This document shows positions 34,053-41,495 of a stretch of 42,403 bases of DNA, in pieces (positions within the stretch are counted from its first letter, which is position 1; every line of letters begins with the position of its first letter). Origin of the DNA: Betaproteobacteria bacterium (GTDB lineage Bacteria; Pseudomonadota; Gammaproteobacteria; Burkholderiales; Burkholderiaceae_E); NCBI GenBank assembly GCA_016868375.1, contig VGHA01000021.1, positions 1 through 42,403 of the forward strand, given 5' to 3'. Below the pieces are notes generated by a model that saw only the letters and a list, made by a program, of their open reading frames with translations, was not told the DNA's origin and did not search any database. The position numbers and the translations under genes were made by a program.

Positions 34053-34844
34053 ATGACTGACTCCGGAAAAGTCTCCGACACGATTCTGCAAACGACTGGC
34101 CTGGTGAAGGAATTCAAGGGTTTCGTGGCGGTATCCGACGTCAACCTCAGCGTGCGCCGCGGTCAGATCCATGCCTTGATCGGTCCGAACGGGGCGGGCA
34201 AAACCACCGTCTTCAACCTGCTGACCAAATTCCTGCCACCCACTCGGGGCGCCATCGTTTTCAATGGCCACGACATCACTCGGGAGAAGCCTGCGCAAAT
34301 TGCGCGCCGCGGCATCATCCGGTCGTTTCAGATCTCTGCTACGTTTCCGCATCTGACGGTTCTTGAAAACGTACGCATCGGGCTGCAGCGACAGCTGGGT
34401 AACTCTTACCACTTCTGGCGCTCCGAGCGCGTGCTCGATTCTTTGAACGGACGGGCCATGGAACTGCTCGATACCGTGGGCCTGACCGAGCTCGCCGACA
34501 CGATCACGGTTGAGCTGTCCTACGGGCGCAAGCGCGCGCTTGAAATCGCCACAACACTTGCGATGGCGCCTGAGCTCATGCTGCTCGATGAACCCACGCA
34601 GGGCATGGGCCATGAGGACGTCGACCGGGTCACCGAACTGATTAAAAAGGTCAGCGCCAATCGCACCATCCTGATGGTCGAGCACAACATGGGCGTGGTG
34701 GCCCGCATCGCGAACACCATCACCGTGCTACAGCGCGGCCAGGTCATCGCCGAGGGGCCGTATGAGGTGGTCTCGCAGAACCCGCAGGTGCTTGAAGCCT
34801 ACATGGGCAGTGCCGACACCGAACTGAAGGGCGCCCATGGCTGA
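34053..34844 (+). CDS. livG: Branched-chain-type ABC transporter ATPase, LivG family (second LIV cluster)
   Basis: This is the first gene of a complete HAAT/LIV-type importer. It has 263 residues. Walker A GPNGAGKTT lies near residues 47-55, the Q-loop RSFQISATFPHLTVLENVRI near 91-110, signature LSYGRKRALEIATTLA near 155, Walker B LMLLDEPTQGMG near 175, and the switch His in MVEHNMGVVARI near 209. The LSYGR form of the signature is usual in LivG. The ATG at 34053 has no strong ribosome site. The 3' end overlaps livF by 8 bases. It follows the hairpin terminator of the preceding unit. Confidence 0.93.
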   Translation: MTDSGKVSDTILQTTGLVKEFKGFVAVSDVNLSVRRGQIHALIGPNGAGKTTVFNLLTKFLPPTRGAIVFNGHDITREKPAQIARRGIIRSFQISATFPHLTVLENVRIGLQRQLGNSYHFWRSERVLDSLNGRAMELLDTVGLTELADTITVELSYGRKRALEIATTLAMAPELMLLDEPTQGMGHEDVDRVTELIKKVSANRTILMVEHNMGVVARIANTITVLQRGQVIAEGPYEVVSQNPQVLEAYMGSADTELKGAHG

Positions 34845-35550
34845 TACCGGACGTGAGCTGTTGCGGCTGTCTGATGTGCACGCTTGGTACGGCGAATCGC
34901 ACATCCTGCACGGAATCAATCTCCACGTGAATCAGGGCGAGGTGGTCACGCTGCTCGGCCGCAATGGCGCCGGCCGCACCACCACACTCAAATCAATCCT
35001 GGGGCTCGTCGGCCGTCGAAGCGGTTCCGTCATGGTGAACGGCGTCGAAACCGTAACGATGCCGCCGCATCCAATCGCCCGGTTGGGCATTGGTTACTGC
35101 CCGGAAGAACGCGGCATTTTTGCCAGCCTGTCCTGCGAAGAAAACCTGCTGTTGCCGCCGGTGGTTGCGCAAGGCGGCATGTCGGTTGAAGAGATCTACA
35201 CGCTGTTTCCGAACCTGCGCGAGCGCCGCGCAAGTCCAGGCACCCGGTTGTCAGGCGGCGAGCAGCAGATGCTGTCGGTCGCGCGAATTCTTCGCACTGG
35301 TGCCAATCTGCTGCTGCTGGATGAAATTTCTGAAGGCCTTGCCCCGGTCATCGTTCAGGCGCTCGGCCGCGCAATTCGAATGCTGCGGGAAAAAGGCTTC
35401 ACCACGGTGATGGTTGAGCAGAACTTTCGGTTTGCTGCACCGCTCGCTGACCGCTTCTACATTATTGAGCACGGCCAGGTCGTTGAAACCTTCGCCGCGC
35501 ATGAACTCGAGGCAAAGGCCGATACGCTGAAGACCTACCTGGGTGTTTGA
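34837..35550 (+). CDS. livF: Branched-chain-type ABC transporter ATPase, LivF family, with Arg in place of the Walker A Lys
   Basis: This is the second ATPase of the importer, 237 residues. The P-loop reads GRNGAGRTTT at residues 41-50, so the invariant Lys is R47 (codon CGC, 34975-34977). The rest is conventional: YCPEERGIFASLSCEENLLL near 87, signature LSGGEQQMLSVARIL near 137, Walker B LLLLDEISEGLAP near 158 (with Ile in place of the usual Pro), and MVEQNF near 192. Either ATP binding by this subunit is weakened, with LivG supplying most of the activity, or this is a natural subtype that tolerates Arg. The start overlaps livG by 8 bases. Confidence 0.92.
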   Translation: MADTGRELLRLSDVHAWYGESHILHGINLHVNQGEVVTLLGRNGAGRTTTLKSILGLVGRRSGSVMVNGVETVTMPPHPIARLGIGYCPEERGIFASLSCEENLLLPPVVAQGGMSVEEIYTLFPNLRERRASPGTRLSGGEQQMLSVARILRTGANLLLLDEISEGLAPVIVQALGRAIRMLREKGFTTVMVEQNFRFAAPLADRFYIIEHGQVVETFAAHELEAKADTLKTYLGV

Positions 35551-35589
35551 AATCGATTCGTTCACTGACTTATTCCAAGGAGACAACCC

Positions 35590-36807
35590 ATGAAAATTCG
35601 ACAGGTTCTGCGCAGTTCGATCGCCGCCGCCGCGGTCGCGCTCGCCTGGCCCGCCGCACAGGCGCAAATTTCCGATGGCGTGATCAAAATCGGCGTGCTG
35701 TCCGACATGTCCAGCCTCTACACAGACATCTCAGGTCGCGGCTCGGAACTCGCCGCGCGGATGGCAGTTGAAGACTTTGGCGCCGCTCGTAAAGGCATGA
35801 AGGTCGAAATCGTTTCAGCCGACCACCAGAACAAGCCCGATGTCGGCTCGCAGATTGCCAACCAGTGGTACGACGTCGACAAGGTCGATGCGATCGTTGA
35901 CCTGCCCACCTCGTCGGTGGCGCTGGCGGTCAATGAGATCACGCGCAAGAAAGGGAAAGCCCTCCTGGTATCCGGCGCGGCGACCTCGGATCTCACCGGT
36001 AAGGCCTGTTCGCCTAACACGATTCACTGGACTTACGACACCTGGATGCTCGCCAACGGCACCGGCAACGCGATCGTGAAAACCGGCGGCGACAGCTGGT
36101 TCTTCCTTACTGCTGACTACGCCTTCGGACATGCGCTCGAGCGCGATACCGAAGCGGTCGTGCAGAAAAACGGCGGCAAGGTGTTGGGTAAAGTCCGGCA
36201 CCCGCTCAACACCCAGGACTTCTCATCATTCCTGCTGCAGGCGCAGGCATCGAAGGCAAAAATAGTGGGCCTTGCCAATGCGGGCGGCGACACCACCAAC
36301 GCCATCAAGCAGGCGGCCGAATTCGGCATCGTGCGGCGCGGCCAGAACCTGGCTGGACTGCTGGTGTTCATCTCCGATGTTCATTCGCTTGGCCTTCAAA
36401 CCGCCCAGGGGCTTATCTTCACCGAGACGTTTTACTGGGATATGAACGACCAGACCCGTGCGTTCGCCAAGCGCTTCGCACCAGCCAACCGCGGCATTCA
36501 GCCGACCATGGTGCATGCGGGCGTTTACTCTGCCGTACTCCATTACTTGAAAGCAATTGAGTCAAGCAAAACCGACGACGGTAGCAAAGTCATCGCCGAA
36601 ATGAAGCGCCTGCCCACCGACGATCCGCTGTTTGGCAAAGGCTCAATTCGCGCTGATGGCCGCAAGATCCACCCTGCGTATCTGGTCGAAGTGAAGAAGC
36701 CCGCTGAGTCCAAAGGCCCGTGGGATTACCACAAGATCCGCGCCACGATTCCGGCTGAAGAAGCCTTCCGGCCGATGGATCAGGGCGGCTGTCCGATGGT
36801 CAAGTAA
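35590..36807 (+). CDS. livK: Branched-chain-type ABC transporter substrate-binding protein, LivK family
   Basis: This is a periplasmic type I binding protein of 405 residues. The signal peptide has its cleavage near PAAQAQ (residue 22), without a lipobox Cys, so the protein is probably soluble. The mature part opens ISDGVIKIGVLSDMSSLYTD and shows DHQNKPDVGSQIANQWYDVD and PTSSVALAVNEITRKKGKAL, as in the HAAT receptors. AAGGAG (35578-35583) lies six bases before the ATG. It sits 39 bases after livF and 48 bases before livH. Ligands of this group range from branched-chain amino acids to aromatic acids and amides. The adjoining oxidase and dehydrogenases suggest an amino acid or imino acid. Confidence 0.92.
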   Translation: MKIRQVLRSSIAAAAVALAWPAAQAQISDGVIKIGVLSDMSSLYTDISGRGSELAARMAVEDFGAARKGMKVEIVSADHQNKPDVGSQIANQWYDVDKVDAIVDLPTSSVALAVNEITRKKGKALLVSGAATSDLTGKACSPNTIHWTYDTWMLANGTGNAIVKTGGDSWFFLTADYAFGHALERDTEAVVQKNGGKVLGKVRHPLNTQDFSSFLLQAQASKAKIVGLANAGGDTTNAIKQAAEFGIVRRGQNLAGLLVFISDVHSLGLQTAQGLIFTETFYWDMNDQTRAFAKRFAPANRGIQPTMVHAGVYSAVLHYLKAIESSKTDDGSKVIAEMKRLPTDDPLFGKGSIRADGRKIHPAYLVEVKKPAESKGPWDYHKIRATIPAEEAFRPMDQGGCPMVK

Positions 36808-36855
36808 CCCCGTTCATCACGCCTCACAGATCACCGTAGCCCCGCCCCACGCACG

Positions 36856-37740
36856 ATGGAAATCTTCGGAATTCCGATTCAGGCTCTGTTCGGACAGTTG
36901 TTGATCGGACTGATCAACGGCTCGTTCTATGCGCTGCTGTCGCTGGGCCTCGCGGTGATCTTTGGGCTACTGAACATCATCAATTTCACCCATGGCGCCC
37001 AGTACATGCTGGGCGCGTTCTGCTCGTATCTGCTGCTGAACAAGCTCGGTGTCGGCTACTGGTGGTCGCTGCTGATCGCACCGATCATCGTGGGTGCCAG
37101 CGGCATGCTCATCGAGCGGCTGATGCTGGCACGGCTTTACAAGCTTGACCATCTGTATGGGCTGCTGCTGACCTTTGGCCTCGCCCTGATCATTCAGGGT
37201 CTCTTTCGCAATGAATTTGGCTCGTCAGGCCTGCCGTATCGGGTACCCGCCGAGCTCACCGGCGGCCAGAATCTTGGCTTCATGTTCCTGCCCAACTATC
37301 GCGGCTGGGTCGTGGTGACCTCGCTGGTCGTGTGCCTAGTCACCTGGTACGTCATCGAGCGCACGAAACTGGGTGCCTATCTGCGGGCCGCCACTGAAAA
37401 CCCGCAGCTGGTGCAGGCCTTCGGAATTAATGTGCCCCGAATGATCACGCTCACCTATGGGTTTGGTGTGGCGCTTGCCGCCTTCGCTGGCGTGATGGCT
37501 GCGCCCATTTACCAGGTCAATCCCCTGATGGGCGCTGATCTGATCATCGTGGTGTTCGCCGTAGTCGTCATCGGCGGCATGGGTTCCATCATGGGAGCCA
37601 TCGTTACCGGCTTCGGCCTCGGCATCATCGAGGGTCTGACCAAGGTGTTTTATCCGGAAGCGTCGAACACCGTGATCTTCATCATCATGGCAATCGTGCT
37701 GCTGGTGAAGCCCGCTGGTCTGTTTGGCACGCAGAAGTAA
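36856..37740 (+). CDS. livH: Branched-chain-type ABC transporter permease, LivH family (second LIV cluster)
   Basis: This is an inner-membrane permease of 294 residues with about eight hydrophobic segments. Family features are GLINGSFYALLSLGLAVIFG near residues 16-35, NIINFTHGAQYMLGAFCSYL near 38-57, LGAYLRAATENPQLVQAFGI near 174-193, and VVFAVVVIGGMGSIMGAIVT near 231-250. The ATG at 36856 starts a typical MEIFGIPIQALFGQLLIG leader. It is followed after 13 bases by livM and should form the pore with it. Confidence 0.94.
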   Translation: MEIFGIPIQALFGQLLIGLINGSFYALLSLGLAVIFGLLNIINFTHGAQYMLGAFCSYLLLNKLGVGYWWSLLIAPIIVGASGMLIERLMLARLYKLDHLYGLLLTFGLALIIQGLFRNEFGSSGLPYRVPAELTGGQNLGFMFLPNYRGWVVVTSLVVCLVTWYVIERTKLGAYLRAATENPQLVQAFGINVPRMITLTYGFGVALAAFAGVMAAPIYQVNPLMGADLIIVVFAVVVIGGMGSIMGAIVTGFGLGIIEGLTKVFYPEASNTVIFIIMAIVLLVKPAGLFGTQK

Positions 37741-37753
37741 CAGGGCACCGCCG

Positions 37754-38716
37754 ATGAGCACTTCGCCCCTCTCCGCAAACCCGGCCTCTGATGGCAGCCG
37801 CGCGCAGCTGATTGCGTTCGCCGTCATGGTGGCGGTGCTGCTGATTGCACCGATCTGGGTGTACCCGATCTTCATGATGAAGGTGATGTGCTTTGCGTTG
37901 TTCGCCTGCGCATTCAACCTGCTGATCGGCTTTGGCGGCTTGCTGTCTTTCGGTCATGCCATGTTCCTGGGCTCGGCGGGCTACGTGTCGGCCTGGTGCG
38001 CGAAATCGCTGGGCCTGACACCTGAACTCTCGATTCTTGCGGGCACGCTTGCGGCCACCCTGGTGGCAATCGTGTCGGGCCTGCTCGCCATTCGGCGCCA
38101 GGGCATTTATTTCGCCATGATCACGCTGGCACTCGCGCAGATGATCTTCTTCTTCTGCCTGCAGGCGCCCTTCACCGGCGGCGAAGACGGCATTCAGGCG
38201 GTGCCGCGTGGCAAGCTCTTCGGTCTCATTGATCTCACCAGCAACACTGCAATGTACGGCCTGGTGCTGGTGATTTTTCTGGGCGCATTCCTGCTGATCT
38301 GGCGAATCGTGCACTCGCCCTTCGGGCAGGTGCTCAAGGCTGTTCGCGAAAACGAAGCGCGTGCGATTTCGCTCGGCTATGACACCGACCGCTACAAGCT
38401 CTTCGCCTTCATTTTGTCGGGCACCCTCTCAGGACTTGCTGGCGCCACCAAGGCGCTGGTGTTTCAGCTGGCGTCGCTCACCGACGTGCACTGGACGATG
38501 TCCGGCGAGGTTGTACTGATGACACTGGTGGGCGGACTGGGCACGCTGTTCGGCCCGGTCGTGGGTGCTGCTGTCATCATCTCCATGCAAAACTACCTGG
38601 CGCAGTTCGGCGCATGGGTCACCGTGATTCAGGGCGTGATCTTCGTCATCTGCGTGCTCGCTTTCCGGCGTGGCATCATCGGCGAGATCGCCCATGCGAT
38701 CCGCAAGCCCCTCTGA
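37754..38716 (+). CDS. livM: Branched-chain-type ABC transporter permease, LivM family (second LIV cluster)
   Basis: This is the partner permease, 320 residues with about ten membrane segments. Features are AFNLLIGFGGLLSFGHAMFL near residues 54-73, the substrate-loop region FFFCLQAPFTGGEDGIQAVP near 132-151, the ATPase-contact loop FGQVLKAVRENEARAISLGY near 191-210, and LMTLVGGLGTLFGPVVGAAV near 255-274. The ATG at 37754 was chosen over the in-frame extension that enters livH. The last 23 bases overlap the next gene, an FAD oxidoreductase, which ties expression of that enzyme to the transporter. Confidence 0.93.
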   Translation: MSTSPLSANPASDGSRAQLIAFAVMVAVLLIAPIWVYPIFMMKVMCFALFACAFNLLIGFGGLLSFGHAMFLGSAGYVSAWCAKSLGLTPELSILAGTLAATLVAIVSGLLAIRRQGIYFAMITLALAQMIFFFCLQAPFTGGEDGIQAVPRGKLFGLIDLTSNTAMYGLVLVIFLGAFLLIWRIVHSPFGQVLKAVRENEARAISLGYDTDRYKLFAFILSGTLSGLAGATKALVFQLASLTDVHWTMSGEVVLMTLVGGLGTLFGPVVGAAVIISMQNYLAQFGAWVTVIQGVIFVICVLAFRRGIIGEIAHAIRKPL

Positions 38717-39923
38717 TCGCGCAGCGCCCCGCAGCGTCGATATCCTGATCGCAGGCGCCGGCGTGATGGGCGCCGCCACCGCGTACTGGCTATCCCGACA
38801 CGACCCCGCGCTTTCAATCCTGCTGGTTGAGCGCGACCCCGCCTTTACACACGCTTCATCCAGCCTGTCGGCCAGTTCAATTCGCCAGCAGTTCACCACA
38901 CCGGTCAACATCGCGCTGTCAGCGTTTGGCATCGCATTTTTACGCGAGGCATCCTCGGGGTCGGGGCATTCGAACTGGTCGGGCCCCGCGATCGAATTGG
39001 GGCTCACTGAACCCGGTTACCTGTACCTCGCAACGCCCGAGCAGGAAGCGGGCTTACGAGCCGCGCATGAGATCCAGCGCGCGAACAACGCCGCGGTGGC
39101 CTTGCTGTCGCGGGCGGCCTTGAACGAGCGCTTCCCCTGGCTATCAACCGATGGCCTTGCGCTGGGCTCGCTGGGCCTCTCAGGCGAGGGCTGGTTCGAC
39201 GGGCCCGCGCTGCACCGGGCGCTTCTTGGCCGCGCGCGCGCGGAAGGCACAACACTCGCGGCGGCCGAGGTAACGGGCATCGAGTTGGATCAACGCCCAG
39301 GCGCCGACTCAGCCCGGGTAGCCACGGTACGGCTGTCCAACGGTGAGCATGTGCAGTGCGGCCAGTTCGTCAACGCCGCAGGCCCCTGGTCAGGCGCCAT
39401 CGCTGCAATGGCCGGCATTGATCTGCCGGTGGTTGCAAGCCGCCGGACGGTGTTTGTGTTGTCATGTCCCTCACCACTTGCTGGGTGCCCGCTGCTGATC
39501 GATCCCTCGGGCTTCTGGCTCCGCCCCGAAGGTCGGTATCTGATCACGGGCTGTCCGCCGCTCGACGTGTCCGACAACCTGCCGCTCGATCCGGACTGGC
39601 GAGAGCTCGACCATGCGGCCTGGGAGCGGCTTGCGCGCCGCATTCCCTCACTCGAAGCAATGCGAGTCGAACGCGCGTGGGCGGGGTATTACGAGATGAA
39701 TCGATTCGACCACAACGCCATCATCGGGCCCCACCCCGCGATCAGCAACTTCTGGATGATCTGCGGCTTTTCAGGGCACGGCATGCAGCACGCCCCGGGC
39801 GCAGGCCTCGCGCTGTCGGAGTGGATGCTTGAGGGCGCGCCACGCACGATTGATGTGCGCGCGCTCGGGTATACACGACTCGAGCGTGGCGAGCGACTTC
39901 CCGAGCTTAACGTGATCGGCTGA
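38694..39923 (+). CDS. FAD-dependent amine/amino-acid oxidoreductase (DAO family)
   Basis: This is a flavoprotein of 409 residues in the D-amino acid oxidase/sarcosine oxidase group, closest in style to FOXRED1-like proteins. The dinucleotide-binding motif GAGVMG lies at residues 21-26, and the ribose-binding Glu is E46 in LLVERD. SSSLSASSIRQQFTTPVNI near 57-75 and YYEMNRFDHNAIIGPHP, then GFSGHGMQHAPGAGLALSEW near the C-terminus, are family hallmarks. The ATG at 38694 overlaps the end of livM by 23 bases, so the gene is co-expressed with the LIV importer. Oxidation of a secondary amine or imino acid such as pipecolate is inferred from the neighbouring ALDH7 and ketimine-reductase-like genes. 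D-amino acid or sarcosine-type substrates are alternatives. Confidence 0.88.
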   Translation: MRSASPSDRAAPRSVDILIAGAGVMGAATAYWLSRHDPALSILLVERDPAFTHASSSLSASSIRQQFTTPVNIALSAFGIAFLREASSGSGHSNWSGPAIELGLTEPGYLYLATPEQEAGLRAAHEIQRANNAAVALLSRAALNERFPWLSTDGLALGSLGLSGEGWFDGPALHRALLGRARAEGTTLAAAEVTGIELDQRPGADSARVATVRLSNGEHVQCGQFVNAAGPWSGAIAAMAGIDLPVVASRRTVFVLSCPSPLAGCPLLIDPSGFWLRPEGRYLITGCPPLDVSDNLPLDPDWRELDHAAWERLARRIPSLEAMRVERAWAGYYEMNRFDHNAIIGPHPAISNFWMICGFSGHGMQHAPGAGLALSEWMLEGAPRTIDVRALGYTRLERGERLPELNVIG

Positions 39924-39935
39924 AGAACGCTGCGT

Positions 39936-41495
39936 TCAGCCCGCTCCGATGTCGAACACAACGCCCTGCGCAAGCGGCAGACTGGTGCCGAAATTGATGG
40001 TGTTGGTGGTACGCCGCATGTAGGCCTTCCATGCATCCGAGCCCGACTCGCGACCGCCACCCGTCTGCTTGTCGCCGCCAAACGCGCCGCCAATCTCGGC
40101 ACCCGACGTGCCCAGATTGACATTGGCAATGCCGCAGTCGGACCCGGTAGCGCTCAGAAAGCGCTCGGCCTCCTGCAGATCGCGCGTAAAAATCGCCGAT
40201 GACAACCCCTGCGGCACATCGTTGTTGAGCGAAATCGCCTTATCAAGCGAGTCATAGCCCATCGCATAAAGAATTGGCGCAAAGGTTTCTTCCCGAACTA
40301 GTTCGGTCTGGGCAGGCATGCGCACCAACGCAGGCTCGGCGTACCAGGCATTCGGAAATCGCTCGGCTAGCCGGCGCTCGCCGCCCGACACCACCCCGCC
40401 ATCCGCACGCGCCTGCGCAAGCGCGCGCCGCATCGACTCAAAGGCGGGCTGATCGACCAGCGGTCCGACCAGGGTACCGGGATCAAAGGGGTTTCCTACC
40501 AGCAGACTGCGGCGCGCGCGCTCGAGCCCGTCAAGCAGGCGATCACGAACCGAGTGATGGACGATCAGGCGTCGGGTGGTGGTGCAGCGCTGACCAGCAG
40601 TGCCCCAGGCACCGAAGGCCAGTCCCCGAAGCGCCAGATCAAGGTCGGCTGATGGCGCCACAATGACCGCGTTGTTTCCACCCAGCTCGAGCAGCGATCG
40701 GCCAAGCCGTGCAGCCACGCGCGGCGCGACATCCCGGCCCATCCGCGTGCTGCCGGTGGCAGAGACCAGCGCAATACCGCGGTGCTCGGCCATCGCACGA
40801 CCCAGCGACGCGCGGCCCAGCCCGACCTGCACCAGATCGCGCAGCATCTGGCGCTCTGCCTCGCCCGACGCGCGTGCGAGCGCGAAGCGATCACAGGCCT
40901 GAGCAAACAATGCATGGACCGCCAGTGCGGTGAGTGGTGTCTTTTCAGACGGTTTCCACAACACCGGATTGCCGCAAACCAGCGCCAGTGCGGCGTTCCA
41001 GGACCAGACCGCCACCGGAAAATTGAAGGCCGTGATCACGGCTACCGGCCCAAGTGGCAGCCACTGCTCCATCATCCGATGATCGGGACGCTCGGAGGCA
41101 ATCGTGAGCCCATGCAACTGCCGCGACAGGCCGACCGCGAAGTCACAGATGTCGATCATTTCCTGAACTTCGCCAGCAGCCTCGCTGGGGATCTTGCCTG
41201 CTTCGATGCAGACCAGCTCAGCGAGCGCCGCCTTGCGGATGCGCAGCACCTCGCCCAGGATGCGAACCAGCTCGCCGCGCTGCGGCGCAGGAACCGTCGC
41301 CCAACGCGCAAACGCCTGGCGGGCACGCGCGGCCGCTTCATCAACCCAGTGGTCTTCATGCATCGCAAGTTGGGCGATGACCGCGCCATCAACCGGAGAC
41401 CGCACCGTGAGGCGCTCGGAATTGGCCGACGGCGCCTGCTGCGCCACGTTCAGCTCGCTCAGCAATGCTGCGGTCCGGCCTGCGATATCAATCAT
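39936..41495 (-). CDS. ALDH7-family aldehyde dehydrogenase (aminoadipate-semialdehyde dehydrogenase-like)
   Basis: This is an NAD(P)-dependent aldehyde dehydrogenase of 519 residues. Catalytic residues are N158 (AFNFP), K181 (WKPSEK), E270 (LELGGNN) and C304 (TAGQRCTTTRRL). The combination LELGGNNAVIVAPSADL, GTAGQRCTTTRRL and SATGSTRMGRDV is typical of ALDH7. This group includes AmaB and the mammalian enzyme that oxidises 2-aminoadipate semialdehyde (piperideine-6-carboxylate) in lysine breakdown. The ATG at 41495 overlaps the stop of the upstream reductase gene (ATGA), so the two are translationally coupled. The gene converges on the FAD oxidoreductase with a 12-base gap. The lysine/pipecolate role rests on family and context, not on substrate-specific residues. 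Confidence 0.9.
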   Translation of the reverse strand: MIDIAGRTAALLSELNVAQQAPSANSERLTVRSPVDGAVIAQLAMHEDHWVDEAAARARQAFARWATVPAPQRGELVRILGEVLRIRKAALAELVCIEAGKIPSEAAGEVQEMIDICDFAVGLSRQLHGLTIASERPDHRMMEQWLPLGPVAVITAFNFPVAVWSWNAALALVCGNPVLWKPSEKTPLTALAVHALFAQACDRFALARASGEAERQMLRDLVQVGLGRASLGRAMAEHRGIALVSATGSTRMGRDVAPRVAARLGRSLLELGGNNAVIVAPSADLDLALRGLAFGAWGTAGQRCTTTRRLIVHHSVRDRLLDGLERARRSLLVGNPFDPGTLVGPLVDQPAFESMRRALAQARADGGVVSGGERRLAERFPNAWYAEPALVRMPAQTELVREETFAPILYAMGYDSLDKAISLNNDVPQGLSSAIFTRDLQEAERFLSATGSDCGIANVNLGTSGAEIGGAFGGDKQTGGGRESGSDAWKAYMRRTTNTINFGTSLPLAQGVVFDIGAG

